DNA from: Thermohalobaculum sp963822985 | GTDB lineage: Bacteria; Pseudomonadota; Alphaproteobacteria; Rhodobacterales; Rhodobacteraceae | Reading direction: 5' to 3' | NCBI GenBank assembly: GCA_963822985.1 | Contig: CAWGJU010000003.1 | Span: 1 to 64,000 of the forward strand | DNA length: 64,000 nucleotides | In this document: in pieces, positions 16,426 through 25,370 of the stretch | Numbering within the stretch: position 1 is the first letter of the stretch | Layout of the letters: every line of letters starts with the position of its first letter | Notes under the pieces: generated by a model | What the model saw: only the letters and a program-made list of their open reading frames with translations | What the model was told of the DNA's origin: nothing | Database searches by the model: none | Program-made: the position numbers and the translations under genes

Positions 16426-17210
16426 CGCCGCCAGGGCACCCCGCCCGCGAAGCTGAAGTAGTGATCGGTCGAGAGATGCCCCGCATCCACGGGCAGCATC
16501 ACGCCCGAGACGGCGCGCGCCTGGTCCGAGCAGAGGAAGGCCACGACATCGGCGACGTCCGCCGGCTCGACGAACATGCCCAGCGCGTTCGAGCGCCGAA
16601 TCGCCTCCGCGTCGCGCTCGCCAGAATCGACCTTGGCCTGCACCGCCGGGGTCAGGACGTAGGTCGGCGCCACGCCGTTGACGCGGATGCCGAAGCGGCC
16701 GAGCTCGACGGCCAGCATCTCGGTCAGGCGCAGGATCGCGGTCTTCGATGGGCAATAGGCCGGCAGCGGCAGCGCGGCGAACGAGTTGATCGAGCCGAGC
16801 GTGACGATGGCGCCCGCCCCATGCTCCTGCATCACGCGCCCGACGGCGCGGCAGGTGTGCAGCGTGCCGTTGTAGTTGACCTGCCAGATCCGCTCGTGCT
16901 GTCGCAGGTCCATGTCCATCACGGTCGAGACGGTCTCGAGCACGCCTGCGGCCGTCACGCAGGCGTCGATCCGCCCCCATTCGGCGGCCACCGTCGCGAC
17001 AGCGGCGCCGATCGCCTGCGGGTCCGAGACGTCGGCCACATGGCCCCGGCACTCGGCGTCCTGTCCGGCGATGTCGTCGGCCACCTGGCCGGCGCGCTCG
17101 GGGTTCACGTCCACGATCGCGACGCGGTAGCCTACCCGCGCAAAGCGCCGCGCGCAGGCCTCCCCGATGCCGCTCGCGCCACCTGTGATCAGGGCGACCC
17201 TGTCCTTCAT
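16422..17210 (-). CDS. SDR family NAD(P)-dependent oxidoreductase
   Basis: 262 residues, a classical short-chain dehydrogenase. The Rossmann motif TGGASGIG is at 9-16, TAAG (normally NNAG) at 86-89, Asn112, Ser140 and YCPSK with Tyr152 and Lys156. Asp34 after the second strand suggests NAD rather than NADP. The substrate is a secondary alcohol or ketone of unknown identity. It leads into the DUF6644-like gene by an ATGA overlap; the metallohydrolase/ligase cluster follows on the same strand upstream. Confidence 0.92.
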   Translation of the reverse strand: MKDRVALITGGASGIGEACARRFARVGYRVAIVDVNPERAGQVADDIAGQDAECRGHVADVSDPQAIGAAVATVAAEWGRIDACVTAAGVLETVSTVMDMDLRQHERIWQVNYNGTLHTCRAVGRVMQEHGAGAIVTLGSINSFAALPLPAYCPSKTAILRLTEMLAVELGRFGIRVNGVAPTYVLTPAVQAKVDSGERDAEAIRRSNALGMFVEPADVADVVAFLCSDQARAVSGVMLPVDAGHLSTDHYFSFAGGVPWRR

Positions 17211-17260
17211 TTTGTTCTCCCAGCCATCCGGGCGCTGTGCCCGGAAACCGCCTCCCTAGC

Positions 17261-17280
17261 CCTCTCCCGCAAGGGGGAGG
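17261..17280. repeat. GC-rich hairpin repeat between the SDR and MBL genes
   Basis: CCTCTCCC-GCAA-GGGGGAGG forms an 8-bp stem with a GCAA loop. A related palindromic block (CCCTCTCCCCCCGCCAGAGG) is at 44260-44283. These look like dispersed REP-type repeats; this one could also end the upstream transcript. Confidence 0.5.
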
Positions 17281-17306
17281 AAACACCGTCGCGCCCGGAA
17301 ATCATG

Positions 17307-18182
17307 TCAGCCCCGGTCGGCGTAGGTGAACTTCCACGCCGCGCCGTCCGCCTCGACATAGCCTGTCGACGGCAACGGGAAGTGCGCCGGCATGACCAGG
17401 CGCCGGTGCTCGGCGCAGGCCGTCAGCACGCGCAGACGCGAGGCGGTCGAGTCCTCGGGGCTCGTATCGCGCCTGTAGGCCCAGTCGGGCCGGATGCATT
17501 GCGCCGGCGAGTGCAGCAGGTCGCCCCACATCACGGCGTGCTGGCCCTCGCTGGCCAGGTGCACCGCGACATGGCCCGGCGTGTGGCCCGGCGTCGGCTC
17601 GAGCCAGATGCCGTCCTCGATCTGGTGGTCGGTCTCGACCAGCTGGGCCTGGCCCGAGGCGATGACCGGCAGCACGTTCTCCTGGTAGAGCTCGTCTTCG
17701 GTCGCCTCGGCGTGCTGCACCTCCTCGCGCGCGAAGATGTAGGTGGCCCTGGGGAAGGTCGGCACCCAGCGCCCGTCGATCAGCCGGGTATTCCAGCCGG
17801 AATGGTCCGAATGGAGATGCGTGCAGAGCACATGGGTGACCGCCTCGGGCGCGACGCCGGCGGCGGCCAGCCGGTCCAGCCAGGCGGCGTCCGTGCGCTT
17901 GTGCCACTGCGGGAAGCGGTTGTTCGTCTTGTCGCAGCCGATGCAGGCGTCGATCAGGATCGTGTGCCGCCCGGTCTCGACCAGATAGCTTTGCACCACG
18001 ATCAGGATGTGGCCCTGGGCATCGACGCACCAGGGCTCGAGGCGCGGCAGCATCTCGGCCACCTCCTCCGGCGTCGCGCGCGGAAAGGCCTCGCCAAGCG
18101 ACAGGAACACCTCCTCCAGCTCGGGGATCTGGCGCACGCGGAAAGCGCCGACGCGGAACTCGGGGGGCTGCAGGATCGTCAT
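17307..18182 (-). CDS. Metallo-beta-lactamase-fold hydrolase
   Basis: 291 residues. The di-zinc motif is THLHSDHSGW (His122, His124, Asp126, His127), with a later GHTPGH and the C-terminal PAHFPLPSTGYV. It is a cytoplasmic hydrolase of the MBL superfamily; thioester, lactone or ester substrates are possible. The ATG overlaps the stop of the acyl-CoA synthetase gene (ATGA), so they are translated together, which suggests action on a CoA ester or lactone of the same pathway. Confidence 0.9.
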   Translation of the reverse strand: MTILQPPEFRVGAFRVRQIPELEEVFLSLGEAFPRATPEEVAEMLPRLEPWCVDAQGHILIVVQSYLVETGRHTILIDACIGCDKTNNRFPQWHKRTDAAWLDRLAAAGVAPEAVTHVLCTHLHSDHSGWNTRLIDGRWVPTFPRATYIFAREEVQHAEATEDELYQENVLPVIASGQAQLVETDHQIEDGIWLEPTPGHTPGHVAVHLASEGQHAVMWGDLLHSPAQCIRPDWAYRRDTSPEDSTASRLRVLTACAEHRRLVMPAHFPLPSTGYVEADGAAWKFTYADRG

Positions 18183-19760
18183 CGTTCGGCCATGTCCGTC
18201 TCGCGCGCCAGCGCCCGGCGCAGCTCGGTCTTCAGCACCTTGCCATAATTGTTCTTGGGCAGCGCGTCGACCACGCGCCACTGCTTGGGCCGCTTGAAGC
18301 GCGCGAGGTTCTCGAGGCAGCGGGCGTCGAGCGCCTCCGTGTCCGGGGACATGCCATCGCGCGGCACGACGAAGGCGATGACCTCCTCGCCCCACTTCGC
18401 GCTCGGCCGGCCGACGACGGCGCATTCCAGCACGGCCGGATCGGTCAGCACGACCTCCTCGATCTCGCGCGGGTAGACGTTCATGCCGCCGGAGATGATC
18501 AGGTCCTTGGACCGGTCGCGGATGGTGAGGAACCCCTCCTCGTCGATCACGCCGACATCGCCCGTCCGCAGCCATCCCTTGCGGATCGCCGCCGCCGACG
18601 CCTGCGCATTGTTGAGGTATCCGGCCATGACGACATCGGACTTGGTGGCGATCTCGCCCTCGGTGTCGGGCGGTTGCGCCACCCAATTGTCGTCGAGGAT
18701 GGCGATTTCGCAGCCGGTGCGCGCGCAGCCGGCGGACGCCAGCCGCGCGCGATGGCGCGGATGCGCGGTATCGGCGTGCATGGCCTTGGTCACATGGGTG
18801 ATCGTCATCGGCGCCTCGCCCTGGCCATAGAGCTGGTAGAGCCGCGGCCCGAAGACCTCGAGCGCGCGGTCGAGGTCGGCCAGGTACATGGGCGCCCCGC
18901 CATATTCCAGCGTCTTCAGCCCCGGATGGTCCGAACCTCGCCCCGCCGGATGGTTGACCAGCCGCGCCACCATGGTCGGCGCGGCGAAGAAGCTGACGTG
19001 CCGGTGCGCGGCGAGGATGCGAAAGACCTCGCCCGGATCGAACCCGGGCGGCGGGATCAGGTTCTGCGCGCCCCGCAGCACGAAGGGCAGCGCGTAGAGG
19101 CCGGACCCATGCGTCATCGGCGCGGCGTGCAGGCGGATGTCGTCCGGCCCGATGCGATCGACATCGGTGCAGTAGGCCCAGCTCATCGCCATCAGGTTGC
19201 GATGCGTCAGCACCGCGCCCTTGGGCCGCCCCGTCGTGCCCGAGGTGTAGAAGATCCAGGCCGGCGCCTCGGGCGCGCTGACGACGCTGGACACGGGCGG
19301 ACCGGCCAGCAGCGCGTCCCACCCCGCGCCCGGCACGTCCAGCACAGCACACGGGGCGAGCTCGCTCAAGGCCGCGCCGTGCGCAGGGCTTGCCATGCAG
19401 AGCGCCGCCTCGGCATTGTCGAGGATCCAGGCGTGCTCGCGCGGATGCAGGCGCGCGTTCACCGGGATCGCCGTCAGCCCGGCGCGCCAGATCCCGAAGA
19501 GGACGGGCAGGAACTCGGGCCCGTTCTCCATGACCATCGCAATGCGGCTTCCGGCGGGTACGCGCGTCCTTCAGCGTGCCGGCGATCCGCGCCGCCTGCG
19601 CCTCGAACGCGCCATAGCTCAGCGCGGAGAGCCCGCCGCCGGCAGCGCCTCCCCGCGCCGGGGGGACGGCCGAAATGGCGGGCTCGGCGCCGCTCCACAG
19701 GATGGCCGGCGCCTCGGGCTGGCGCGCCGCGACCTGCGCGAGCCCGGCCGAGAGATTCAC
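18179..19760 (-). pseudogene. AMP-dependent acyl-CoA synthetase, one frameshift
   Basis: The ANL-superfamily signature FYTSGTTGRPKGAVLTHRNL, the motifs YGQGEAPMTITHV and GWLRTGDVGVI, and the C-terminal lysine region PKNNYGKVLKTELRR are all present, so an acid is adenylated and joined to CoA. GTG 19760 overlaps the upstream stop (GTGA). Near 19554 one extra base breaks the frame: GTLKDARTR should continue GSRIAMVMENGPEF. Removing it gives 526 residues. The lesion belongs to a dense group of +1 changes reaching to 23.85 kb. Confidence 0.87.
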
Positions 19761-20572
19761 CCCCAGCCGCCCGTCGAGCGGCTCGGCGGCGCCGTCAGGT
19801 CCACGGTGTCCGGGTCGTCGGGGTGGCTCGGGATAGACCTCCATCACCAGCGGGTCGTGGCCGGGAATGATGTGGTCGGGGCTCTCGGCCATGCGCACCA
19901 TCTTGTCGTGGCTGTCGCAGTATTCCGGGATGTGCTGCAGGATCGAGAACGGGTTGCGCTTCCAGATGTTGTCGTAGAAGTGCGCGACGTCCGAGGCCAG
20001 GAAGACCCGGCCCCGCTTCGTCGGCACCTGCACCGCCATCAGCCCGTGCGCGTGGCCCGGCAGCAGGTGCACGGTAATGCCGGGCGCGATCTCGTGCGTC
20101 GCCGTCGAGATAGCGGACGCGCTCGCCGAAGTTCAGCCGGATCAGCTCGCAGACATGGTCGGGCTCGAAGGGGCGGCGCACCGCCGGATAGCGCATGTAG
20201 CGCGAGGTGGCGAAGGCGACCTCCTTGTCCTGGATCAGGAACTCGGCGTTCGGGAACAGGCCGAAATTGCCGGCGTGGTCATAGTGCAGATGCGTGACGA
20301 CCACCGTGTCGATCTGCTCGGCCGTGCGTGCCGATGCGGGCGATCGCCTCGTCGGGCAGCCGGTCCACCTTGCGCCCGCGCTTGGCGCCGCAGTCGTGGT
20401 CGAAGCCGCAGTCGACCAGGATGTTGCGCCCCTGCCCGCGCACCAGCCAGACATAATAGGTCAGCTGGCGCGACCGGCCGGAGTGCGGGTCGTTCGGATC
20501 GTCCAGGATCGTCGCATAATGGCCCGGCACGTTCACGTGCCCGTATTTCAGCGCAAAGACCTCATAGGTCAT
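19757..20572 (-). pseudogene. N-acyl-homoserine-lactonase-like MBL hydrolase, three +1 frameshifts
   Basis: In three frames the pieces read MTYEVFALKYGHVNVPGHYA, THLHYDHAGNFGLFPNAEFL (di-zinc motif) and LLPGHAHGLMAVQVPTKRG to SPDHIIPGHDPLVMEVYPE. Together they form an AttM/AiiA-type lactonase. Removing one base near 20324, 20101 and 19821 gives a continuous 270-residue protein whose stop overlaps the GTG of the synthetase (GTGA) and whose ATG overlaps the upstream stop (ATGA). The exact couplings argue that the gene was intact recently or is misread. Confidence 0.85.
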
Positions 20573-21437
20573 TCGGCATACCTTCGATTCAGCTCGTCCC
20601 AGTTCTCGGCGCCGACGATCGCCTCGCGCTCGGCGAAGCTGACCATCTCGTCGGCCATGCGCTCGGTGTTGCCGTCCTCGGCCAGCGCCGCCAGCGCCCG
20701 GCGCATGGCGCCGATCGCCGCGCGCTGCAGGTCCGAGGGCACGATCACCAGCCGGTAGCCCATCTGGCGCAGCCGCGGCAGCGGCACCACCGGCGTCTTG
20801 CCGCCGCGGAACATGTTGAGGAGCTTCGGGATAGGGCAGCAGGCGGGCGATCTCGGCGATCTGCTCCTCGCTGGTCGGCGCCTCGAAGAAGATGACGTCG
20901 GCGCCGGCCTCGGCATAGGCGTGGCAGCGCTCGATCGCCGCCTCGAAGCCCTCGACGGCCAGCGCGTCGGTGCGCGCGATCAGCACGAGGTCGTCGCCGA
21001 CGACGTCGCTTCACGGCGCGGATCTTGCCGCGCATGAGTGCGGTCGGGATCACGACCGACTTGTCGTTGTAGTGCCCGCAGCGCTTGGGAAACGTCTGGT
21101 CCTCGATATGGATCGCCGGCGACGCCGGAGCGCAGGAAGAAGCGCGCCGCGCGCTGGGCGTTCAGCGCGTTGCCATAGCCCGTGTCGAAGTCGGCGATCA
21201 CCGGGATCTGCACGGCGGCGGCGATCTCGGCCATGCGGTCGGCGACCTCGCTCGCCGTCAGCAGGCCCAGGTCCGGGAATGCCGGCGCCGCGCGAGATCG
21301 CGCCGCCCGAGGCATAGGCGATCTGGAAGCCGGCCTGCTCGACCAGCCGCGCCGACAGCCCGTCGAAGCAGCCCGGCGCGACGAAGACGTCGGGCGTCGA
21401 GATCAGCGCCTTCAGCGTCGTCGACCTGCTCGTTCAT
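20569..21437 (-). pseudogene. Isocitrate lyase/PEP-mutase-family lyase, five +1 frameshifts
   Basis: The pieces from ATG 21437 are MNEQVETLKALISTPDVFVA, LLTASEVADRMAEIAAAVQI, PVIADFDTGYGNALNAQRAA, LIARTDALAVEGFEAAIERC and VPLPRLRQMGYRLVIVPSDL. The fold shows the DFDTGYGN metal-site motif and IARTDA of the ICL/PEPM superfamily (carboxyvinyl-phosphonate mutase or 2-methylisocitrate or dimethylmalate lyase type). Five single-base removals, near 21420, 21275, 21118, 21007 and 20828, give exactly 287 residues ending RRYAE. It cleaves or rearranges a C-C or C-P bond of an alpha-hydroxy diacid. Confidence 0.85.
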
Positions 21438-22633
21438 TCGGCGGCCTCCAACCGGTGGCGATGCGGTCGCGGGCGCATAGACGACGCCCGTCATCAGCGT
21501 CCGCGCCGTCCGCAGCACCGAGGCGCTGGCGGCGTGCCAGCCCTCGCCGGTTCGCGTCGACGTCGGCAAAGCCGGGCACGACCCCCGAGGCGGTGCCGAT
21601 GCGAAGCGGCTCGCCCGGCGGCACGGCGCGGGCGAGATCGGCGACGACCGTGCCCTCGATGCGGGCGGCGACGGCGGTGCAGAGCGCGCCGGTCAGCGGG
21701 ATCGCCAGATGCGGCTTGCCCATCGAGATCATGCGCAGCTGCACGTCCGCGGCGCCTCGCCGGCAGCGTCTCGCCGGGCAGCGTCGTCCACGGCGCCGGC
21801 GGGCCGACGAGCGCCACCTTCGGGCACGCTTTCGGGCACCCGCGCCGGCTCGGCGGCCAGCCCGGCGAGGACGCCCGCCGCACGGCGCACCTGCTCGAGC
21901 GCCGCCAGCGCATCGGGCATGGCGGCGAGCTCCGGACGGCAGCTCGGTGCCGGTCAGGCCGAGCTCGGCTGGCGGCGACGAAGACGCACGGGTTGGCGGC
22001 ATCGACGAACGAGGCCGACACCGTCCGGCCGTCGTCCAGCCGCGCCTCGAAGCGCGGCGCCACCGGCCAGCAGCCGCCCGGTGCGCGACCCGCCGGGCTC
22101 GCGGAATTCCAGCCGGATCGGCGACCCTTGCCCCGCCACCCCGGCGATCTCGGCCGCACCGCCGACCGCCGCCAGCCCGGCGCGGACCTCGCAGATGGCA
22201 GTCGACGCGGATGCCCGTGTTCTCGTTGAACATGCGCGACACGCCCGGACCGTCCGGCAGCTGCGACATAGCCCTGCTCGACCGCGAAGACCCCGACCGC
22301 CGCCGAGAGGTTGCCGCAGTTGCCCGCATAATCGACGGACGGCGCGCGCCACCTCGACCTGCGCGAAGAGGTAGTCGACGTCGACGTCCTCGCGCTCGGA
22401 GCGGCGCACCATCATCGCCTTCGAAAGCGACGAGATGCCGCCGCCCATGCCGTCGAGCTGGCGGCCATAGGGGTCCGGGCTGCCGAGCGCCGCGCAGAGG
22501 AAGCGGTCGCGTTCGCCCGCGTCCGGCGGGCAGGTCCTCCCACCGGAAGAACAGCCCCTTCGAGGTGCCGCCCCGCATGAAGCTCGCGCGGACGCCGGTC
22601 TGGATGCGGTCGGACGCCGGTCTGGTCGGACAT
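21434..22633 (-). pseudogene. PrpF-family isomerase, about twelve +1 frameshifts
   Basis: Fragments in all three frames include SFMRGGTSKGLFFRWEDLPA, DPYGRQLDGMGGGISSLSKA, DGPGVSRMFNENTGIRVD, PRFEARLDDGRTVSASFVDA and RMISMGKPHLAIPLTGALCT. These cover the PrpF/4-oxalomesaconate tautomerase (GalD/LigU) family end to end. Removing twelve single bases gives about 395 residues, the family size, ending RLEAAE with a stop overlapping the next ATG. Such enzymes move a double bond in aconitate-like acids, which fits the lyase downstream. Confidence 0.83.
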
Positions 22634-22724
22634 CTTTCTCTCTCCGCGACGCCGCTGCGCCGGTGACAGTCATTGCGGCGGACGCTAGGGAGGAGCCGAC
22701 CGGCCTGTCAACCAGAGGTGCGAC

Positions 22725-23325
22725 GTGGATCAATCGGGGGCGTTCGCCCATCCCTTCTACTTCCTGCGCCATGGCGAGACGCACTGGAACCGCTCCGGCA
22801 CCACGCAGGGCCAGATCGACTCCAAGCTGAACGAGACCGGCATCGCGCAGGCCGAGCCGGCCGCCGAGGCGCTGGCCGGCGAGCCGATCGAGCGCATCGT
22901 CGCCAGCCCGCGTCAGCCGCGCCCTCGACACGGCCACAGGCCGTCGCGGCGCGGCACGGGCTGGCCGTCGAGACCGACCCCGAGCTGATGGAGTGCCATC
23001 TCGGCCGGCATCAGGGCGGGCCGCACGGGCCCTGGCTGGCCGAGTTCTTCCGCGGCGCGTACGCCCCGCCCGGACGGCGAGACCTTCGACCAGTTCCGCG
23101 CCCGCGTCTGGGCGGCCATGCAGCGCGCCGTCGCCAGGGGGCCGAACACGCTGATCGTCGCGCATGGCGGGCTGTGGATCGCGGCGCGCACCTATGTGGC
23201 GGTCGAGCCCGACCTGCCGCGGATGCCGAACGCCCTGCCGCTCTCACGTCACGCCCGAGCCGGCCGCTGGGTGCACCGCATCTGCGGCGAGCTCGCGCCC
23301 GCGCGGCGCGCCGGAGTCTTACTAG
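22725..23325 (+). pseudogene. Histidine phosphatase (phosphoglycerate-mutase-like), four +1 frameshifts
   Basis: The start MDQSGAFAHPFYFLRHGETH has the catalytic RHGET motif. Later frames give VSRALDTAQAVAARHGLAVE after corrections, ETDPELMECHLG, then NTLIVAHGGLWIAARTYVAV with the second catalytic His. Extra bases lie near 22911, 22935, 23071 and 23243; removing them gives 198 residues ending RPRGAPESY. It is a cytoplasmic phosphomonoesterase of unknown substrate. The frame changes continue the series seen in the minus-strand genes to the left. Confidence 0.82.
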
Positions 23326-23356
23326 ACGTCGGCGGGTTGACGGAGGGGAGGATCCG

Positions 23357-24014
23357 ATGTCTCTGCGCATCAACGACACCGCGCCCGACTTCACCGCCGA
23401 GACGACCGAGGGCCCGATCAGCTTCCACGACTGGATCGGCGACGGCTATGCCGTGCTGTTCAGCCATCCCAAGGACTTCACGCCGGTCTGCACGACCGAG
23501 CTCGGCGTCGTCGCCGGCATGATGGACGAGTTCGCCAGGCGCAACGCCAAGGTCATCGGCATCTCGGTCGACCCCGTCGAGAGCCACCACAAATGGAAGA
23601 CCGACATCAAGACGGCGACCGGGCAGGCCGCCTATCCGCTGATCGGCGACCCCGAGCTGAAGGTCGCCAAGCTCTACGACATGCTGTCCGCGGCGGCCGG
23701 CGACAGCTCCGAGGGCCGGACGCCGGCCGACAACGCGACCGTGCGGACGGTCTTCGTCATCGGCCCGGACAAGAAGATCAAGCTGATGCTCAGCTATCCG
23801 ATGACCACGGGGCGCAATTTCGACGAGATCCTGCGCGCCATCGAATTCGATCCAGCTGACGGCAAGGCACCAGGTGGCGACTCCCGCCAACTGGAAGAAC
23901 GGCGAAGACGTCATCATCACGCCCGCCGTTTCGGACGAGGACGCCCAGACGCGCTTCGGCAGCTTCGAGAAGGTGCTGCCCTATCTGCGCCGGACCAAGC
24001 AGCCATCGGCGTGA
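23357..24014 (+). pseudogene. Peroxiredoxin (1-Cys, AhpC/TSA, PRDX6-like), one +1 frameshift
   Basis: MSLRINDTAPDFTAETTEGP leads to the peroxidatic motif DFTPVCTTELG. The long C-terminal domain (DNATVRTVFVIGPDKKIKLM, SYPMTTGRNFDEILRAI) marks the PRDX6/1-Cys group, which reduces peroxides. One extra A near 23844 (GAATTC instead of GATTC) breaks the frame; without it the protein continues DSIQLTARHQVATPANWKNG to PYLRRTKQPSA, 218 residues. GGAGG precedes the ATG. Confidence 0.88.
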
Positions 24015-24024
24015 GCCGGATCCC

Positions 24025-24046
24025 GAGCCGGCGCCCTCGCCGGCTC
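24025..24046. terminator. Shared hairpin between converging genes
   Basis: GAGCCGGCG-CCCT-CGCCGGCTC is a perfect 9-bp stem between the peroxiredoxin stop and the stop of the opposing lipoprotein gene, which it overlaps. It is likely a bidirectional terminator, although without a strong T-run. Confidence 0.6.
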
Positions 24047-24467
24047 AGCCGAAAAGCTGGGCGACCAGGGGCGCGAGCTTCTCGGCAGTAGGGCCGAACT
24101 TGCCCATGTTCGCTCCGCCCTGGGTCGCGTCGTAGACGGCTGATCCGACCGGCCGACCCTCCTCGATCACGTTGATCTGCGCATAGGAGAGATACATCGC
24201 CATGTCCCAGCGCCAGTTCGCCGTGTAGCTCACGCGGTAGCGGCAGTCCTCGGGAATGGCGCCGTCAAAGCTGCGGACCGCGATCCCCCGGGCGCCGATC
24301 TGGCGGACGAGCTCGTCGTGGAAGCCCTCCATATGCACCGTCTCATTGCGACCGATGCAAACCTCGGCCGGACGAGCGTCGACGGGATCCACGGTCTGGC
24401 TGATCGTGCAGCCGGCGACGAGCAGAGCGGCGGCGATTTGCGCCGCAAAGAAAAGCCTGGGGTTCAA
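24045..24467 (-). CDS. Sbal_3080-like lipoprotein
   Basis: About 140 residues from a TTG at 24467 (LNPRLFFAAQIAAALLVAGC), which gives a short signal peptide and the lipobox LVAGC; the ATG 24 codons upstream gives an implausible N-terminus. The mature part (EVCIGRNETVHMEGFHDELV, WRWDMAMYLSYAQINV, DATQGGANMGKF) matches the Sbal_3080 lipoprotein family of unknown function. Membrane-anchored in the periplasm or outer membrane. Confidence 0.75.
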   Translation of the reverse strand: MNPRLFFAAQIAAALLVAGCTISQTVDPVDARPAEVCIGRNETVHMEGFHDELVRQIGARGIAVRSFDGAIPEDCRYRVSYTANWRWDMAMYLSYAQINVIEEGRPVGSAVYDATQGGANMGKFGPTAEKLAPLVAQLFG

Positions 24468-24582
24468 TTCGAGTCCTCGTTGGAGACAGTCGGCCCCAAT
24501 CTCGCAGGCAATCCTTAACGCCCGCCAACCGCAGGTCACCCGCGGCGTCGATACAGCCCCGGACGATGGCGATGCGGAAGGG

Positions 24583-25245
24583 TCAGGGCCGAAGCACCGT
24601 CCGGCCAGCGGCAGAGCGGTCGGCCACGACCTTCGCGCGATGCTCGCCCGCCGGCCCGGTCAGCACAAGGAGATAGGTCCCCTGGTCGGTCAGGAACCGT
24701 GGGCCCTTGGGCCAGTCGACATGTCCGCCGCGAACGGGAATCGTCCAGACGAGCTTGCCCTCCTGCTCGACGCTGAGGCTGTCGAACCCCGACCCGCCGC
24801 CGGCCACGACGATATCGGGCGCAAGCGGTACCCGCGTCGGCCGGTCGGCACTGCGCAGCACGATCCCGGCGCCGATCATCTCGCCCTGGTGCAGCGTCAC
24901 CACCTCCGGGCAGTCCACCTTCCAGCGCTCGGCGACCGATGCCCGCGAAAGATCCAAGCCGTCGGCCCGGACGCCGACCACGCCCTCGGTCACCTTCGCC
25001 GCCTCGCAGCTCGCATAATGCTCGATGACGAGCGTCGAGCCGCTTCCGAGGCTCAACTCGGTTCCGGCGTCGACCTCGTCGAAGGCGCCCACCGCCGGCG
25101 TGACCTGGCCGCCGACATCGGTGACCAGCGCCGCCGGCGCGCTCCAGGCGGCCGGGGTCGTCGCGAGGAGCAGCAGCAGGCCGCACGCTCCCAGCACCAC
25201 AGCCAGTGTCGTCCGACGCGACAACGCCGCCTCAGCAATCCGCAT
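24583..25245 (-). CDS. Exported protein, FecR-like fold possible
   Basis: 220 residues with an N-terminal signal or anchor (LAVVLGACGLLLLLATTPAA). The mature region begins ALVTDVGGQVTPAVGAFDEV and contains LSLGSGSTLVIEHYASCEAA, which recalls FecR-type repeat domains sensing envelope ligands. A beta-rich C-terminal half follows (LVWTIPVRGGHVDWPKGPRF). I do not recognise a specific family. It stands alone between a lipoprotein gene and the divergent TPP enzyme. Confidence 0.6.
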   Translation of the reverse strand: MRIAEAALSRRTTLAVVLGACGLLLLLATTPAAWSAPAALVTDVGGQVTPAVGAFDEVDAGTELSLGSGSTLVIEHYASCEAAKVTEGVVGVRADGLDLSRASVAERWKVDCPEVVTLHQGEMIGAGIVLRSADRPTRVPLAPDIVVAGGGSGFDSLSVEQEGKLVWTIPVRGGHVDWPKGPRFLTDQGTYLLVLTGPAGEHRAKVVADRSAAGRTVLRP

Positions 25246-25370
25246 CCTATCCTCCTGCCCCGCCCCGGCCAGTTTATAGCCGGCCGGCCGGATTGCCCAG
25301 CGGCAGGCTTGACGCCCGCGCGCCCGGACCTGAATTCCTAAAGCGGAATGACCCTTGGAGGAGCCGCCAG

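Noticed and set aside
22591..22626. Two copies of GGACGCCGGTCTGG close together, CRISPR-like at first sight
   Set aside because: Only two copies, inside the PrpF coding sequence; no further repeats or cas genes in the window.
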